DNA of 64,000 nucleotides from Platycnemis pennipes (lineage: Eukaryota; Arthropoda; Insecta; Odonata; Platycnemididae), in assembly GCA_933228895.1 (NCBI GenBank), contig OW121850.1:32187773-32251772 (forward strand), written 5' to 3'. The translations under genes were made by a program, and so were the position numbers. A model generated the notes under the pieces. The model was not told the origin of the DNA. It saw nothing but the letters and a program-made list of their open reading frames with translations, and did no database searches. Positions 32,746 to 44,532 of this stretch are shown here, piece after piece (the first letter of the stretch is position 1; every line of letters begins with the position of its first letter).

Positions 32746-33059
32746 GTCAGCCTAGAGGAAGCTTTTACGATACGGGCCTTATGATTTCACCAGTATTTCG
32801 CCTGTATGACGCAACGAAAAAAAGGCATACCGATGAATAATACATATGAATAAAAAAATTCACTCCATCATAACGTGTGTGGTGAAAAACCAACGTTTAC
32901 ACCAGATGAAGTAGATCTTTTGCGTCATTGAGTCGTCGACATGAATTGAGATCCTTAGAATGGAGTCACAAAAGGGTTCTCCATCATAGAATACTGTTAT
33001 TTGCTGGATACATTATAATATTTTGATAATATCATGTATGACTTATTTATTACTATTAT

Positions 33060-33790
33060 ATATGATGAAATAGCACTTATAGCACAGACAGAGAGAGATC
33101 TGGATAAGATTCAAATAATCATGGGAAGGACGATGGCCAAATATCAGCTGAATATCAATACGAAAACTAAGATATTGGTGTGCAGCAAGAGAGAAGACAC
33201 CAAAAGCAACACTAAACTTGGAATGCCTAAACTTGAAAGACTTAACCAACGATGGACAAAGCAAGAAAGGAATAGTCATTAGAATAGCACAGGCAAAGAG
33301 AGCGCTCTATCAGATGACGAATTTACCCACAGCTGGGAATACAAGCGTAGAAGCAAGGAAAAAATTCATCAGAACGTACATCTTGAGCGTGTTTCTTTAT
33401 GGTAGTGAGCCATGGACGATGACAGCGGAGAAGAAAAGGGTGGAAGCATTCGAAATGTGGTGTTTCAGAAGAGTGATGAAGATTAAATGGATCGACGAGT
33501 AAGTAACGAGGAACTCCTAAGAAGAGTGGGAGAAAAGGGAAGTCTTCTGAATGCCGTAAAAAGAAGACGGGACAACGTAATCGGTCATATCTTAAGACAC
33601 AATGGTCTGATGAAGACAATCGTCGAGGGGAAAGTGAACGGGAAAAATGGAAATGGCAGGCCTCGCATGAGATATATGAAACAAGTTTTGAAGGATGCTG
33701 AGAAGAATTACGTTACCATGAAGAGGTTCGCCGATAGAAGAATCAAGTATAGGGCTGCGTCAAACCAGTCTTAGGATTGTTGACCAATGA
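33060..33790 (+). mobile_element. RTE-A 3' fragment, 5'-truncated
   Basis: Plus strand begins in the FADD region (DEIALIAQTERDLDKIQ, compare DDIALIAEAEKELNKML, so the first Asp of the pair is not recoverable). It runs through YQLNINTKTKILVCSKRE, a frameshift, RKKFIRTYILSVFLYGSE, MWCFRRVMKIKWIDE, a second frameshift near 33500, GHILRHNGLMKTIVEGKVNG and RMRYMKQVLKDAEKNYV, ending YRAASNQS. The 3' end GATTGTTGACCAATGA follows at 33775-33790 with only a vestige of the trinucleotide tail. About 730 bp; clearly the same family as 25167. Confidence 0.85.
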
Positions 33791-33879
33791 AGATTAGACG
33801 TGTATCATATTTATTTAAGAAAGACTTAAACGAACATAGAATATACATTGAACAAGTATCACTTTGGGGTAAATAAATA

Positions 33880-34390
33880 CTCAGAAAGAGTAGAAATATA
33901 TCCCGTAGAATTGCAGAGATTGAAACTAATGTTAAACTTGTAAAATAAAAGATTGAGAGGTGAAAATCCTCTTCGGGAAGTAGAATAACCAGCAACAGAG
34001 GAAGCATATATTAGCGCAGAATAAGAGTGAGTATATTTTATCAAAAGAAGAATGTATGACTCTGTCTAGTATACTTACACATCATAATACAAGCTTTTAA
34101 GTACAGACGATACAGACGCAATTCATAAGATATTATATCTGCACCATACTCCCCCACGGAAATGAAGAGTGAGCGACAACGTCAGTAGAAAGCGCAAGAT
34201 TGGAAGCACTTGAAATACGGTGATACAAAAGAATGAAGGAGATAAAATGAATAGGCCAAGTGGCAAACGAATAGTTTCTATGGAGAGTGTATAAGTGTGA
34301 GAAATCGGTCATTGACACAATGGCACAAACTCATAAAATAAGACATAGCAACCATATCGGACACAATTTAAGACATGATAACATCAAAAA
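33880..34390 (+). mobile_element. Highly decayed RTE C-terminal remnant
   Basis: The plus strand around 34195-34390 reads RLEALEIR-YKRMKEIK-IGQVANE and IGHNLRHDNI with stops, which aligns with RVEAFEMWCYRRMLKIKWIDRVGNEE and IGHILRHDGL of RTE-A. Similarity is weak and the copy is older than others or from a separate RTE family. Its upstream limit is unclear. Confidence 0.5.
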
Positions 34391-37300
34391 AGCATTATTT
34401 TGTTCATAATCACTAAATATATGCACAATATAAGGTACTTGAATGATATTTTGAATATTATGATACAGCATATTTTAGGCATAGGTAAAAGCGTGCTATA
34501 ACACGGAAAGGATACAATGGCACCTAAGATAACGTGATTAAATGTAATGTCCGAGTGATTTTCACACAATTGAAAAAAAAACTAAGTTTAGTACAACTGG
34601 TTCGGATATTACGCCGTCTTCAGGTACAAGGAGGATGAGAGATGTGCCTAACACATATACGGAACTGAAGATTTAAAATCAATTATGTGTAAATCTAATA
34701 CGTGTACATTTAATCATGGAAATATTTCACAATTACGGATCGTTCTCCTTTGATTATATCTTTATAATCTATCGAGTGTGTCCAAGATAGTATATGGTCC
34801 CACAATTCCAAAGAACGGAGAATAAATTTGAAATGCCCACCTTAATCACAAATGTTTGGCTCCTTCAGCCTCTCTTCCCTTTTGTTCTCGAATGAAATTC
34901 CTTTTACCTTTCTCATACATTTCAACCGTATTCAGCCCATTACGAAACACATCAGTGTACCTATGCTTCCTCTCCGTCCACTTTTCCTCCGTCATTCGTC
35001 TTCCTCACATCACCCCACTTCACTACGCAGGCTTCTCAACACATCTTCCCTCGTCTTTCCGTCTTTCCAGCTCATCATTTTCCTTTCCGCTGGAGGCCTG
35101 CTCATAAATCTCCAATCTGCGATAATGTCCACTATTCCCTAATATTTCTTGCTCGAATTCCTAGGATATAGGAACCGCACAAAACCTCGCTAGTAAAATA
35201 AGATTCGCTCTTATATCTCAGATGATTCGTCAATGGAGCGCGCTACTGTTTAAGAAGACGTTCTTTCTCAAGCGTCTTTCATACATTAATGAAAACTCGC
35301 GAACTTGAACAAGGGCCGACGAGGATATCAGGAAAAAAAATTTGAACAAGAGGGGAGAGAATTCTATAACATGGGGGAACTATTCCTTTTCCGTAAGCTC
35401 ATGACTGCGTATTCCTTCAATTTCAGCTTAAGCTGCCAAGTTACACACCAGTTATTGACTACTCTTAGCTCATTATGAAAAAAAAGTTGTTAGTGATTCC
35501 ACAAACGATGTACAACCAGTTTCCGACGCTAAACCGAAATATTTTTTTCCTGAATATGACGTTGTAGCTTCGAAACCAGGTCGTTAATTAAAAGTAGTGT
35601 GTGAGCGAGTGTATGATAAGACGTAAAAATAAGTTTTAATGCACTTAGAATTAGTATTTCCATAAAGTTACGTCATAAAACTACTGCTCTTAGTTCCTTT
35701 GATACCTCCAGCTGTCCGTTGTTGTTTTGGCAGAGTTCTACACTTGAATTTTCATGCGAATATTGATGTAGCAGTGCATAGAAAATTATTAAGAGAAAAT
35801 TATTAAGAGAAAATTATTATTATTAATTAATTATTAATAACAATGAACCAATCTTAAGATTGAAAAACAACTGACGACTACGATGATGATGTACAAGTTC
35901 TCGGAAGATTCGTGACCGCGATAAATATTAATTAATGAAGAAAATATTGTAATTACGGACGTGACGTGAGCAGAGAAACAGAAAGGACAACACTTCCGCA
36001 AAAATGATTTTCCGATATTTCGGTGGCACCGCCACATATCTTACAGGGACAAACAAACTGAGGGGGCTGAAAGGGAACAGGTCGAGGATGAGTGAAAAGT
36101 TGGGGTGCGGCAGAAAAGAGGTAGAGAGCGAATATGGGCGGGGGGGAGGAGAGCTCATTCAGACCAGGCGGGTGGAAGGCTTGGAAATTCCAAATAAGAC
36201 CCGAAGTTTCCCAAATAAGGCCGTAGGGGGAAGATTGAAGAGAGGAGCGAGGCAAGTACGCCCACCCTGAGCCAATTGTCGAAATTGGTACCCATATTGG
36301 GATGGGCATGTTCGGCGAAAGGAAAAGAGAAATAAGAAAAGGGCCTATCAGGAAACAATTTTTGTGTGAGTTTCATTCCTTCTGTATCTCAACTTCCGTC
36401 ACGCTCGTGATCGTAATATTTTATTTATTTATCATGACGGTGAATATTCCAAGGACTTTCAAGTCGTTGTGAATGGCTGACCGTAATCAGAAATGAGGTG
36501 TTATGTGACGCGGCAATTACATTATCTTTGATCCGATGAGTTTAAAACGGCTGCTAATGAGACTTTTTCAGGTTGTGAAGGTTGTTTGTTGTCTCCTATT
36601 TCCAGAAGTTTTTAGCGAGTGATATCCTTTGATGTGGGTACGTGGGAACCTTCTGATGTGATGTGGAAGAGAAAATATGTCCTCCTCAAGTGCATACGAT
36701 TTTAATGTAGCCAGTAGACATTGTCCTGCATTCTTCTAGTTCCTAGTATACGAATCCAAAGCGATTCGATAGCTAAATGATACTTCTTAGTCCAACTAAG
36801 GACTAAGAAGTATCATTCAATTTTTTACTAAATGTATCACTTTATTAGTGTATTATCAACTTCTCGAACTTACCTTAATTAACCGCAAACCATATGCTTA
36901 TGCATACTCGAATTGAGGCATTTACATTACGAAATTAAGTCTCTTTTTAACTTTTCGATTCAGCAGTTTGGTTAAAAAATAGTGAAAAAATGATTTCCGA
37001 CAGTTTAGTTTGATTAATTTTCGTTTTACTGCAAATATTACGAATGAGGTGAATTTTGTTACGACTGGTTTGAAAAAAGAGTGAATCTCAAATTTTTTTA
37101 CATTTGCTAGGCTTATATTTACGCCGTATACGATACACATTAGAGATTGGCGTACCTTTTTTGCCAAGAAAGTACTACCGTATATGTTTTTAGACATCGA
37201 CGAGCCCCTAATCCTGATTTCTAGTATCAATATTTGTTAAAACTAAATTAAATAGCTCATGAGTGAGGGTGTAGATGATAGTCATAAGAGTCTCGTTGAT

Positions 37301-37500
37301 GTGTCAACGATTCCTTCTCAGTTCTAAACAAAAGCCAATTGAATTTCACCATGATAAATGTTCGCTATCGAGCACCCTTGATGATAATATTGTTATTATC
37401 GCCATTATAATTATTGATAAAACGAAGCGAATCGGAATGTGAACGAACCATAACTCAACGTCTACGAAGCGAAATGAACCGTAAAATGAGACAAGGAAAC
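34391..37500. other. Mostly unique AT-rich sequence
   Basis: A pyrimidine-rich stretch at 34850-35110 gives open frames in two plus frames and one broken minus frame, none with a motif I know. A purine-rich segment at 36050-36250 gives similar low-complexity frames. A perfect hairpin lies at 36776-36817. Confidence 0.4.
36776..36817. repeat. Perfect 18-bp snapback hairpin
   Basis: AATGATACTTCTTAGTCC (36776-36793) is the exact reverse complement of 36800-36817, separated by AACTAA. No target duplication seen. Similar isolated snapbacks occur at 18131, 41928 and 63544. Confidence 0.85.
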
Positions 37501-37529
37501 GTACATACAAATTGTGGAGGCTGGAACAG

Positions 37530-37685
37530 TTCACGAAGCGGACATTAGCGTTCACGAACCGGATACGAAGGGGGCGGAAGCACTCACGAGTCGGAAACAA
37601 AGCGGACGGAAGCGTTTACGAATCGGAAATAATGCGAACGAAAGCGTTCACGAGCCACCAATTAAGTGAACGAAAGTGTAGAGAG
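37530..37685. repeat. Degenerate tandem repeat, about 32-bp unit
   Basis: About five units share the pattern TTCACGA-CGGA-AC-AAGCGGACGGAAGCG with substitutions and short indels (units start near 37530, 37553, 37586, 37617 and 37649). The array is interrupted, so old. No coding role seen. Confidence 0.6.
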
Positions 37686-39325
37686 CCGTACACAAAAACG
37701 TTGACTGGAACATGCGCTTTTACAGAGGAGCTGTACCTATGTAGCCAAATAAATTGGGCCAATACAAAAAATCACTCTATAATACCTTGAATGGGTGCAC
37801 CAAGCACCATTGAATTGAAAAACTGAAATTTTAAAAAAATCTGTTTAAACAGTAGGTGCTGAATATTTACTTTATGTGTGATTACACAAGTATTATTTCT
37901 CTACCCTACAGATATAACTACCTACACACTAATCCTAAATAACCTATCCAAATACTTTGACAACCTGAAGACCAACTACTTTTGGTAAATTTTTAAATCT
38001 GATCTGATGAACGGAAACATTTTGCTTCCAACTGATAAGAAAGTAGTCATAATTGTAAAAAAAAACTGACAAGGAGCGGAAGCAGAGAACACTGCTTCCG
38101 TACGCTTTGTGCACGCTATGTCAGCAGTCAAAGAAAAGTACACCAAACGTAGATCAACTTCCATTTTCAGGGAAGTTGCATTAATTACTGTGCCAAGAGA
38201 GGATGGAGACAATGGGGTTTACTCGGAACCGAAATCGCAATTTTGCGCACGAAATTGTTAGATGGAAACAAAAAACGAATTTTAGTGAAAAAATTAATCT
38301 TCTAACCACAACCATTCACTCATAATTCAAAAAATTAAAATAAGGGTTAAAAGTGATGATCTGGGACCATGTCTCAGGTAGTCACCAGAAGGGTGTGTCC
38401 CTCCTCGGGAAGGGTCCTAATCCGCGACCCTTTCCCGAGCTCCGAGGCCCAAAGCTGGCCTCTCTCCTCGACCCACGCGGCGGGGAGCTACCACGGCGAT
38501 AAGCAAAAGGTGACGCCCACCGAAAAAGCTGCTTTGATAACATTGACGTCATTTTCCTCCTGTCCTTGACTGCTCTTATGGGAAGGGGAGGGAGTGGAGA
38601 GGGATTCTCGGAAGGTCTGCTCGCACAGATGCTGTCGCAATCGCTCCCATTGGCCGAGTCAGCCGTGTCCCCCCTTTGCGATAAGGCGAAGTAGCTTCGC
38701 GGGCTCAGTTGTGATTGGACGAAGTCGATATACGTCAGAGGTTGCACCACACCCACTTTTCCGAAAGGGTTAAAAACATCAGTTTTTCGCCACTTATAAC
38801 TCAAGAAGTAATTGACGGATCAAAAAAACGGAAAAATACGGGTATTTTAATTTTACAAACTCTATCATATTCGGCAATAAAAAAAATATGGTAAACGACC
38901 CCATTGTGCCAACATCGAAAATCAAAGCAAATGGCAAACACTCTCTCCGCTCTCTTCTGGGAGCACATTTTTGCTCAGTTGTATGGTAGCATATTACATG
39001 TACGTTCTGCGCCAAACATCGATCACACGAAATGATCAAGAAAAGTCAAAACTTAAAAAAGATAATGTGAATAAATACACGCCTCGCCTCTGCCTACGTA
39101 TATCTTCTTATCCACTCTTTATTAAAGCGAACGACAAAGAGCCCTTCATTTCTTTCTTGATAAAAGAAGTTCACTTGTTAAGTGTCAAGCGAAAGTTGGT
39201 TTCCTTCGCGCGGATAAAGTTGGATGAAAGCCTTTTCAGAGAAATGGATATTTTTGGACTCGCACTTTTTAATGATCGAATTCGCACAGTCGACTCTCCT
39301 TGTAGATACGACATTTATTGCGAGA
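37686..39325. other. No gene recognised; GC-rich, CRE/CCAAT-bearing patch at 38370-38760
   Basis: The block 38370-38760 is clearly GC-richer than its flanks and holds a cAMP-response-type palindrome (TTGACGTCA near 38544), CCCATTGGC near 38647 and GTGATTGGAC near 38712. These resemble vertebrate and insect promoter elements, and the patch could be a promoter or first exon; but no TATA, initiator or coding exon could be assigned and a repeat origin is equally possible. Confidence 0.35.
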
Positions 39326-39329
39326 AATG

Positions 39330-39545
39330 GAACCGACAGCCCACCGCGGTATCCCATCTCGGAGGCAGAGATTTTCCATTGGCATACCTGTCCCCACTTG
39401 GGTGCTACGTGGAGAAAACTTTGGGTTCAATACTCCGTCCGTCAAATGAGACGTCAAACGTTAATCCCTGAGTGTCTCAGGTAATGCCGACAGTAAGCTA
39501 ATGTCAACGGAGGGTTTCTCTCAGTCCTTTCCATTTTCGTATCCA
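39330..39545 (+). mobile_element. tRNA-derived SINE, copy 3
   Basis: The body matches the SINE at 19595: CAGAGATTTTCCATTGGCAT, CCTGTCCCCACTTGGGTGCT, GGGTTCAATACTCCGTCCGTC, AGACG..TTAATCCCTG and AAGCTAATGTCAACGG followed by GGGTTTCTCTC. The tRNA-like head is replaced or degraded beyond recognition. Decayed copy. Confidence 0.65.
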
Positions 39546-41925
39546 TCAAAGATGCTTCAGGACAGCCTTAAATCCTTTGGAGATGACACATTGGCGGCGT
39601 ATCGCGTGAGTGTTACAATGATATCTCAGGTTGCAGAACAACCTAAATCCTCTGTACAAACCTAAAGGGGGATGCCTTCGCTGACGGCTAATATAAATGT
39701 TGAAAACAGTAGAGCATGCTAGATCATACTGATGATCATAGGTCATAAAAGTTAAGAGAATTTGATTGCAAGACCAAGCCATGAGATATATCATTTCTCT
39801 GCCGTACAAAAAAGTGTTATAGTACTTTTATGAATTGGAAAGTGTCAGGGAGATATGGGTCGGTATAGTTAAGGTAGAATTTAGACTTTTTAAAGGCGTA
39901 TCTGAATGTTAAATAGCATGGGAATAATTTTTATAAATCACCCTCCTAACTGAAAATTACCCTGCCGGACATCCTTGCGGGGGCTTACAGGGTACTGCGA
40001 GGAGTGTATTTCTATTTTGTTAAAGGTTAATTTTGAAGTCTATTCAGCCCGTATAATGTAGTTATGTTATTTCCAATTAAGCAGTAATCCATCTATAAGG
40101 TCATGAACGTAGTGTATCTTACGTCATTATTCACAGCTTGCCTCAAGCCCTTAGGCCTCTGGCTGTATTTAAAACATATTTAAACATTAACATATTTAAA
40201 ATAACATTTAACATAGCTTAACATATTTAAAATGGGAACTGATGCTGTTGTACACTCCTTTGAGACTTCCCCACTCCAGAGTGAGAGGTCATTTAGGAAG
40301 GGCTCGACATTGTTGGCTCCCCGAAATTGACCGATTCAATAGTCTTCACAATTCTATATCTCTACTGCTATTTCGAAGCCATGATGTCAAAATTTCGTTA
40401 TTTCCAAGGCTCTGTTTGTCTCTGCTTTCTTGCATAGGTCCCCTGGTTTTTCCCCACACCTCCTCCTCGCCATTTCAATCCCACCCTTAAGCTTTTCCTT
40501 CCAGTCTGATATGTCTTTAAGAGCGGAGGGGAGCCAGAACTCCAAAATGAACCCTCGGTTGTACAGAGCTGGCCGCAGTTTTCGTAAGGAAACACACGGT
40601 GACTTAAATTTCATCCTCATACGATCATATATTGCCTCACCAGAAAAATAATATGTATGAGAACCCTTAAATCTTCCGAGATTACCTCTTGATTATATTA
40701 TGGACTAGGAAGGGAATCAGAGAAGGGGGCGCTGGGAAAGAAGGAAGAGTCGGGAAGCAGGGAAAAAGTTTATTGGTTGCATTTTTTTCTTTTTTATTGG
40801 AAAGGAAACCGTATTTGGACTGAAAGAGCGAGTAGAGGTACGGTATGAGAGGGATGGGTACGTTATTTCGAGTTTCCCTTGAATATACAGCAGTTGGAAT
40901 GTGTGGAAGGAATAATTCCCGATTTCTGAGAAATCTCCGGCGAGTCTAATGAGCTGACGCTACGGAGAAGGGCAATGGCTGTCTGCGCGGAAATACAGCA
41001 ACGCCGGGAATGAACGCACATCCTCGTCTCTTCCATTCGACCACACGATGGATAAAAACGGCCATCCTACTTATCGGCGTACCTTCGATTCAAACTTACA
41101 TGTTGAAATTTCCTTGATCGGGTGTAAGAGGCTCTTTTAAGCTAAGGCCTAGAAAGGGTCCCTCCACCAAAGCTCGCGAAAACCGAGAACGCGCATAAGG
41201 AAATGTTGGAAACTGTGAAGAATCTATTAGCATAAATTCGAAAAATGCATTAAAAGCATTTTTCCTCATTTAAAAAATATCTCCCGACTCATTTTTGTCA
41301 TTTTCCTGCCGTTTGGTAACTACTAGCCAGGCAATCCAAAGGCCGCGGGTTCGAATTCCGCCCAAGGCATCGATGTAATTTTTGTGCTAGGATTTAGATC
41401 TTAGGTTAGAGGAAGCAAAATAACCTCATCTGAAAATCCAGTACTACTATTCTCAAGCATGCAGCTTTGGCACTCCCGCGAGGGAGGTTTTCTGGATGAA
41501 ACCAATGGGCTTCTACATTCGATTAGCGAGTTTTCCAATGAGGAAGAAATAGTCACAGGACGGTCGTATTATGTTAACATACTTTAATTAAATTGAAGTT
41601 CATTAAAAAGAAGTCATCAATTATATTTAACTTCGTCTTAAATTGCACGTATTATCATTTCACTGCTATTCTCTAAATGATAGCTGGGATAGATGAACAA
41701 TTTCATTCCAACAATGGATTACCCTTTTCGTGAGTCTCCCGTCTCACAAAATTTATTCTTTCCTAAATCTCGTTCTTTCATCTAGCAGTAGCTATTCTAT
41801 AATTAACCTCTTTCTCGCTCACAAAAACTTTCCCATTCTTACCTCAATATTTCAATCAGCAATAATTTTCCAAGTTTCTATTATTCACTCCCCATTCACT
41901 TGTTTTTTCCCTCTCACACTCCGTG
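39546..41925. other. No gene recognised
   Basis: At 40387-40620 a 77-codon minus-strand frame (with LYNRGFILEFWLPSALKDI) looks less biased than most chance frames but I do not recognise it. At 41325-41375 a tRNA-like 3' half is seen (CCGCGGGTTCGAATTCCGC), without a complete A box. A run of ACATATTTAAA words lies at 40165-40232. Confidence 0.4.
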
Positions 41926-41927
41926 AC

Positions 41928-41971
41928 ATTTAAGAATGTCACGTAGGTTTACCTGCGTGACATTCTTAAAT
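41928..41971. repeat. 21-bp hairpin with one mismatch
   Basis: ATTTAAGAATGTCACGTAGGT pairs with 41951-41971 with a single mismatch and a TT loop. The left arm overlaps a smaller palindrome (GTGACATT-TAAG-AATGTCAC). It lies about 150 bp beyond the end of the Penelope-like RT; whether it belongs to that element is unknown. Confidence 0.8.
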
Positions 41972-42120
41972 CCACTAGGGCTAAATATGGGATCGAGTGT
42001 TTAATATGTGGGGGGTGGCAACTCTGGAAGTGAAAGTATTGTTTTAAATAAATATAATAATAAGTTAAATTGCTTCCAGAGTAAATAATTACGATGTATA
42101 ACATTATTACATGTATAACA

Positions 42121-43250
42121 TTATTGTTCATGATTTGTGGGTTTTTTGTGAACAGAGGTAATGAATTTACGATTTTCGAAGAGGATATTGAAATCTAGAC
42201 AAGTGATCGAGGAGTCGGAGATGGATGATGTTAAGGGAACTGAGAAAGAATTTTTAAAGGAACTTATGAAATATAGAAGGGAATCATGTCCGTGGGGCCG
42301 GAGGAGAAAAATGTCGTCCATATAGCGAGCCCATAAGAGAGGTTGAAGTGTTTGTTTGCATAGAAAGGTGCTTTTGAGGTGGCCCATTAATAGATTTCCG
42401 TAGGACGGTGCCATTCGAGTTCCTTTGATCTAAAGGAAAAATTGGCCATGAAATGAGAAGGAATTTTTTGTGAGCACCATTTCGGCGAGGTGGACAATAA
42501 ATTGAGTGGAGGGTGAATGAGGTGTGTGTGGTACTGCTACTGTGAGAGGTAATGACTGAGTGATTCTAGGCCCTTATTGTGTGGAATAGATGTTTGAATA
42601 GAAATTACATCATTCGTGGCCAATTAGAAGATTGGTATCTGCGATAGGGATGGAGTTGAGTGGGTCAAGGAAGTGGTAAGTCTTTGATGAAAGAGGGAAG
42701 GGAAGTGAGTATGGGTTGAAGGTATTCGTCAGCGAGGGTGGAGATGCGCTCGGTAGGAGAATTAGTGCTTGAGACAATGGGGCGTCCTGGATTGTTGGGA
42801 TTGTGGATTTTTGGGAGTAAGTAAAAGTGGGGAGTCTCGAAGTTAGAGGGGAAGAGAATGGCGATTTCAGAAGGAGAAAGCCCTTCGATGGGTCCAAACT
42901 CTTTGAGGAAGGAAGAAATTTCGTTTTGAAACTGTGGGTCAGGGTCTTCGGGGAGGAGAGCTTATGAGTAAGGGTCGCTGAGTTGGCGCATAACTTCAGA
43001 CATGTAGTCGGATTTGTCAAGTATGACGATGGTAGAGCCCTTACCTGCTTTAGTGATGATTATATCATGACCTGTGGCAAGTTTTTGAGAGCGAGTGATT
43101 CACGGTATGTGATATTTTTCGGAGGAATAATTGCATGGAGAATGAATGGATCAGAAATGCTGTGTGGAAAAAGTTAAATAAAGACTTCAACCGGATGACT
43201 GGATCACGTTGAGAGGGTGGGATAAATTTGGAAAGAAATTGGTATTATTC
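42121..43250 (-). mobile_element. Penelope-like element, reverse transcriptase (broken)
   Basis: Reading the minus strand downward from 43250: PPKNITYRESLALKNL, TKAGKGSTIVILDKSDYMSE, then LLPKIHNPNNPGRPIVSS, NSPTERISTLADEYLQPIL, and after frameshifts APSYGNLLMGHL and WARYMDDIFLL. The order K-G--VV-LD, LPKIHKP-N-PGRPIVS, PTE-IS---D--L-P, MAPSYANLFM and RY-DDIF is diagnostic of Penelope-like RT; DDIF holds the catalytic aspartates. The frame is broken by at least two indels and a stop near 42960, so no active enzyme. GC-rich linker and GIY-YIG are not attached on this strand; the GIY-YIG fragment at 48191 lies on the opposite strand, so it is a different copy or an inverted piece. Confidence 0.85.
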
Positions 43251-44505
43251 GGCACATTTGGGGCACTGGGGTGGGAATTCAAAATGCAGAAGTTTTTGGG
43301 CCTAATATTTTATGTCTGCTCTTTTTTGATAAGATAATTTATTAAGCATAATTAATAAATTCAAAGTTTTAACTATTATCTATCTGCACGATCAAACCTT
43401 AAAAAATAAACGCAGAGTGGTGAATCGAGAGGACTCGAAGACTAGTCTGTGACGACCGAAATGGGGGCATTCATTTATTATGTAACGCTGATTTTCCACT
43501 ATTTTGTCCTTCCACTTCCAACCATTTAGTGCTCCACAGCAGTCTCTTAGACCGACCCTTAAAATAAAAAAACCTCTACCAATGAGGCCCGTCTTTTTCA
43601 TTTATTTCACCATTATTATTTAAACAAAGAATGAATTTGTATTGAACCCATCTTCCAACATAACGGACTGGGAATCCACTCATCCTATTAATAGCACACC
43701 GTAACGGATGCCCCTAATCCCCACTTCAACGTTACGCAATATACGAATGGCTTCTAAGACACCGCGAAAAAATGTATGAACGTAACTGACGGAATAAGTA
43801 CATGATGTTGATGATATTGATGAAGGTAAGGATTAATGAAGGCCGAAAGGTGGACATCATATGAGAAAAGTTACTAGGATCGACTTCCCCATTCGATGTG
43901 AGGGCGGTTGGTAAGATGTTAATATAGCTCGGAGATCAGCGAAGCAGTTCCTTGGCGAGCGGACAGCTGTGGAGGGAAGTTGAATCGTACATCGTCTCCT
44001 CATCGATTCTAACTCCGGCGAGACGTTCTGAGTGGCGAGACGAGAAACAGTCCCAGGCTCGGAAGCTGTTCAGGAACAGACAGCTCAGGAGAGAAGTTCC
44101 AAGAATTGCCTTGCCCTTATCGATTCGAGGTCCAGGGACGAGATAAACAGCCCTCGAGTTGCTCGAGAAGGGCTTCGACAAAATAACCCCAGCCAGGTCC
44201 CGAGCAGATCTTGTGTGGTATAGTGGAAGAAGTCCTATCCAAGTGAGTGCATACTCGAAAACTACGAAACTTATCGTAGAAAACTAAAATTATTAACCAC
44301 AACTAAAACGAACTCAGAAGACTTTTTTATGCCTAATGAAGGAGACTTTATGAAACTAAATTTATGTAAATATTTTAGCAAAGCTTATTAAACACACTAA
44401 AAGTAAAACACGACAGACATAGTAAAATTCCCGCTTTGGGAAAACACGCCAATGTGAATATCCAAACGGCAAATGGTTAATAGGTAGTTTCAAAGCACAT
44501 GAACA
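43251..44505. other. No gene recognised; GC-richer block 43920-44235
   Basis: The GC-richer block starts TGTTAATATAGCTCGG near 43917 and contains AACTCCGGCGAGACG, GAGGTCCAGGGACGAG and GTATAGTGGAAG. The TGT start and composition suggest a solo LTR or other repeat, but I found no second copy, polyadenylation signal pair or target duplication in the window. Unresolved. Confidence 0.35.
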
Positions 44506-44532
44506 ATATGTATATATATATATATATTTATA
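44506..44532. repeat. TA dinucleotide microsatellite
   Basis: A run of TATATATA units (about 20 bp). Simple sequence of no further interest. Confidence 0.8.

Larger units (their letters stand above)
30513..32778 (-). mobile_element. PIF/Harbinger DNA transposon, 2266 bp, defective
   Basis: The ends are GGCCCGTATCGTAAA (30513-30527) and its exact reverse complement (32764-32778), flanked by TTA on both sides. Beyond 15 bp the arms are imperfect (CCTCTA words on both). Inside, the minus strand at 32238-32582 encodes the N-terminal part of a Harbinger transposase; the DDE catalytic core and any MYB-like second protein are not seen. A SINE-like foldback occupies 31457-32165. The element is nonautonomous now. 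Gene orientation sets the strand. GAGGTAGAGGT words recur near the right end (32660-32745), which may be transposase-binding subterminal repeats. Confidence 0.85.

Noticed and set aside
34852..35142. Overlapping frames of 83-96 codons as a host exon
   Set aside because: Pyrimidine-rich composition keeps several frames open; no motif, splice sites or start context convincing.
38382..38804. 140-codon minus-strand frame in the GC-rich patch as a protein
   Set aside because: Low-complexity Arg/Ser/Pro content and no recognisable domain; better regarded as a GC-rich noncoding patch.
40387..40620. Minus-strand frame containing LYNRGFILEFWLPSALKDI as part of an adaptor-like protein
   Set aside because: Only a faint, unsupported resemblance from memory; no flanking exons or second motif.
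41325..41375. Functional tRNA gene
   Set aside because: Only the 3' half with a B box is seen; no A box or acceptor stem at the right spacing.
42121..43250. Hammerhead ribozyme associated with the Penelope-like element
   Set aside because: I looked for the CTGATGA and GAAA core with pairing stems on both strands near both Penelope pieces and found no convincing arrangement.
43917..44235. Solo LTR of a retrovirus-like element
   Set aside because: The TGT start is suggestive, but there is no CA end with a matching duplication, no second LTR and no gag-pol remnants.
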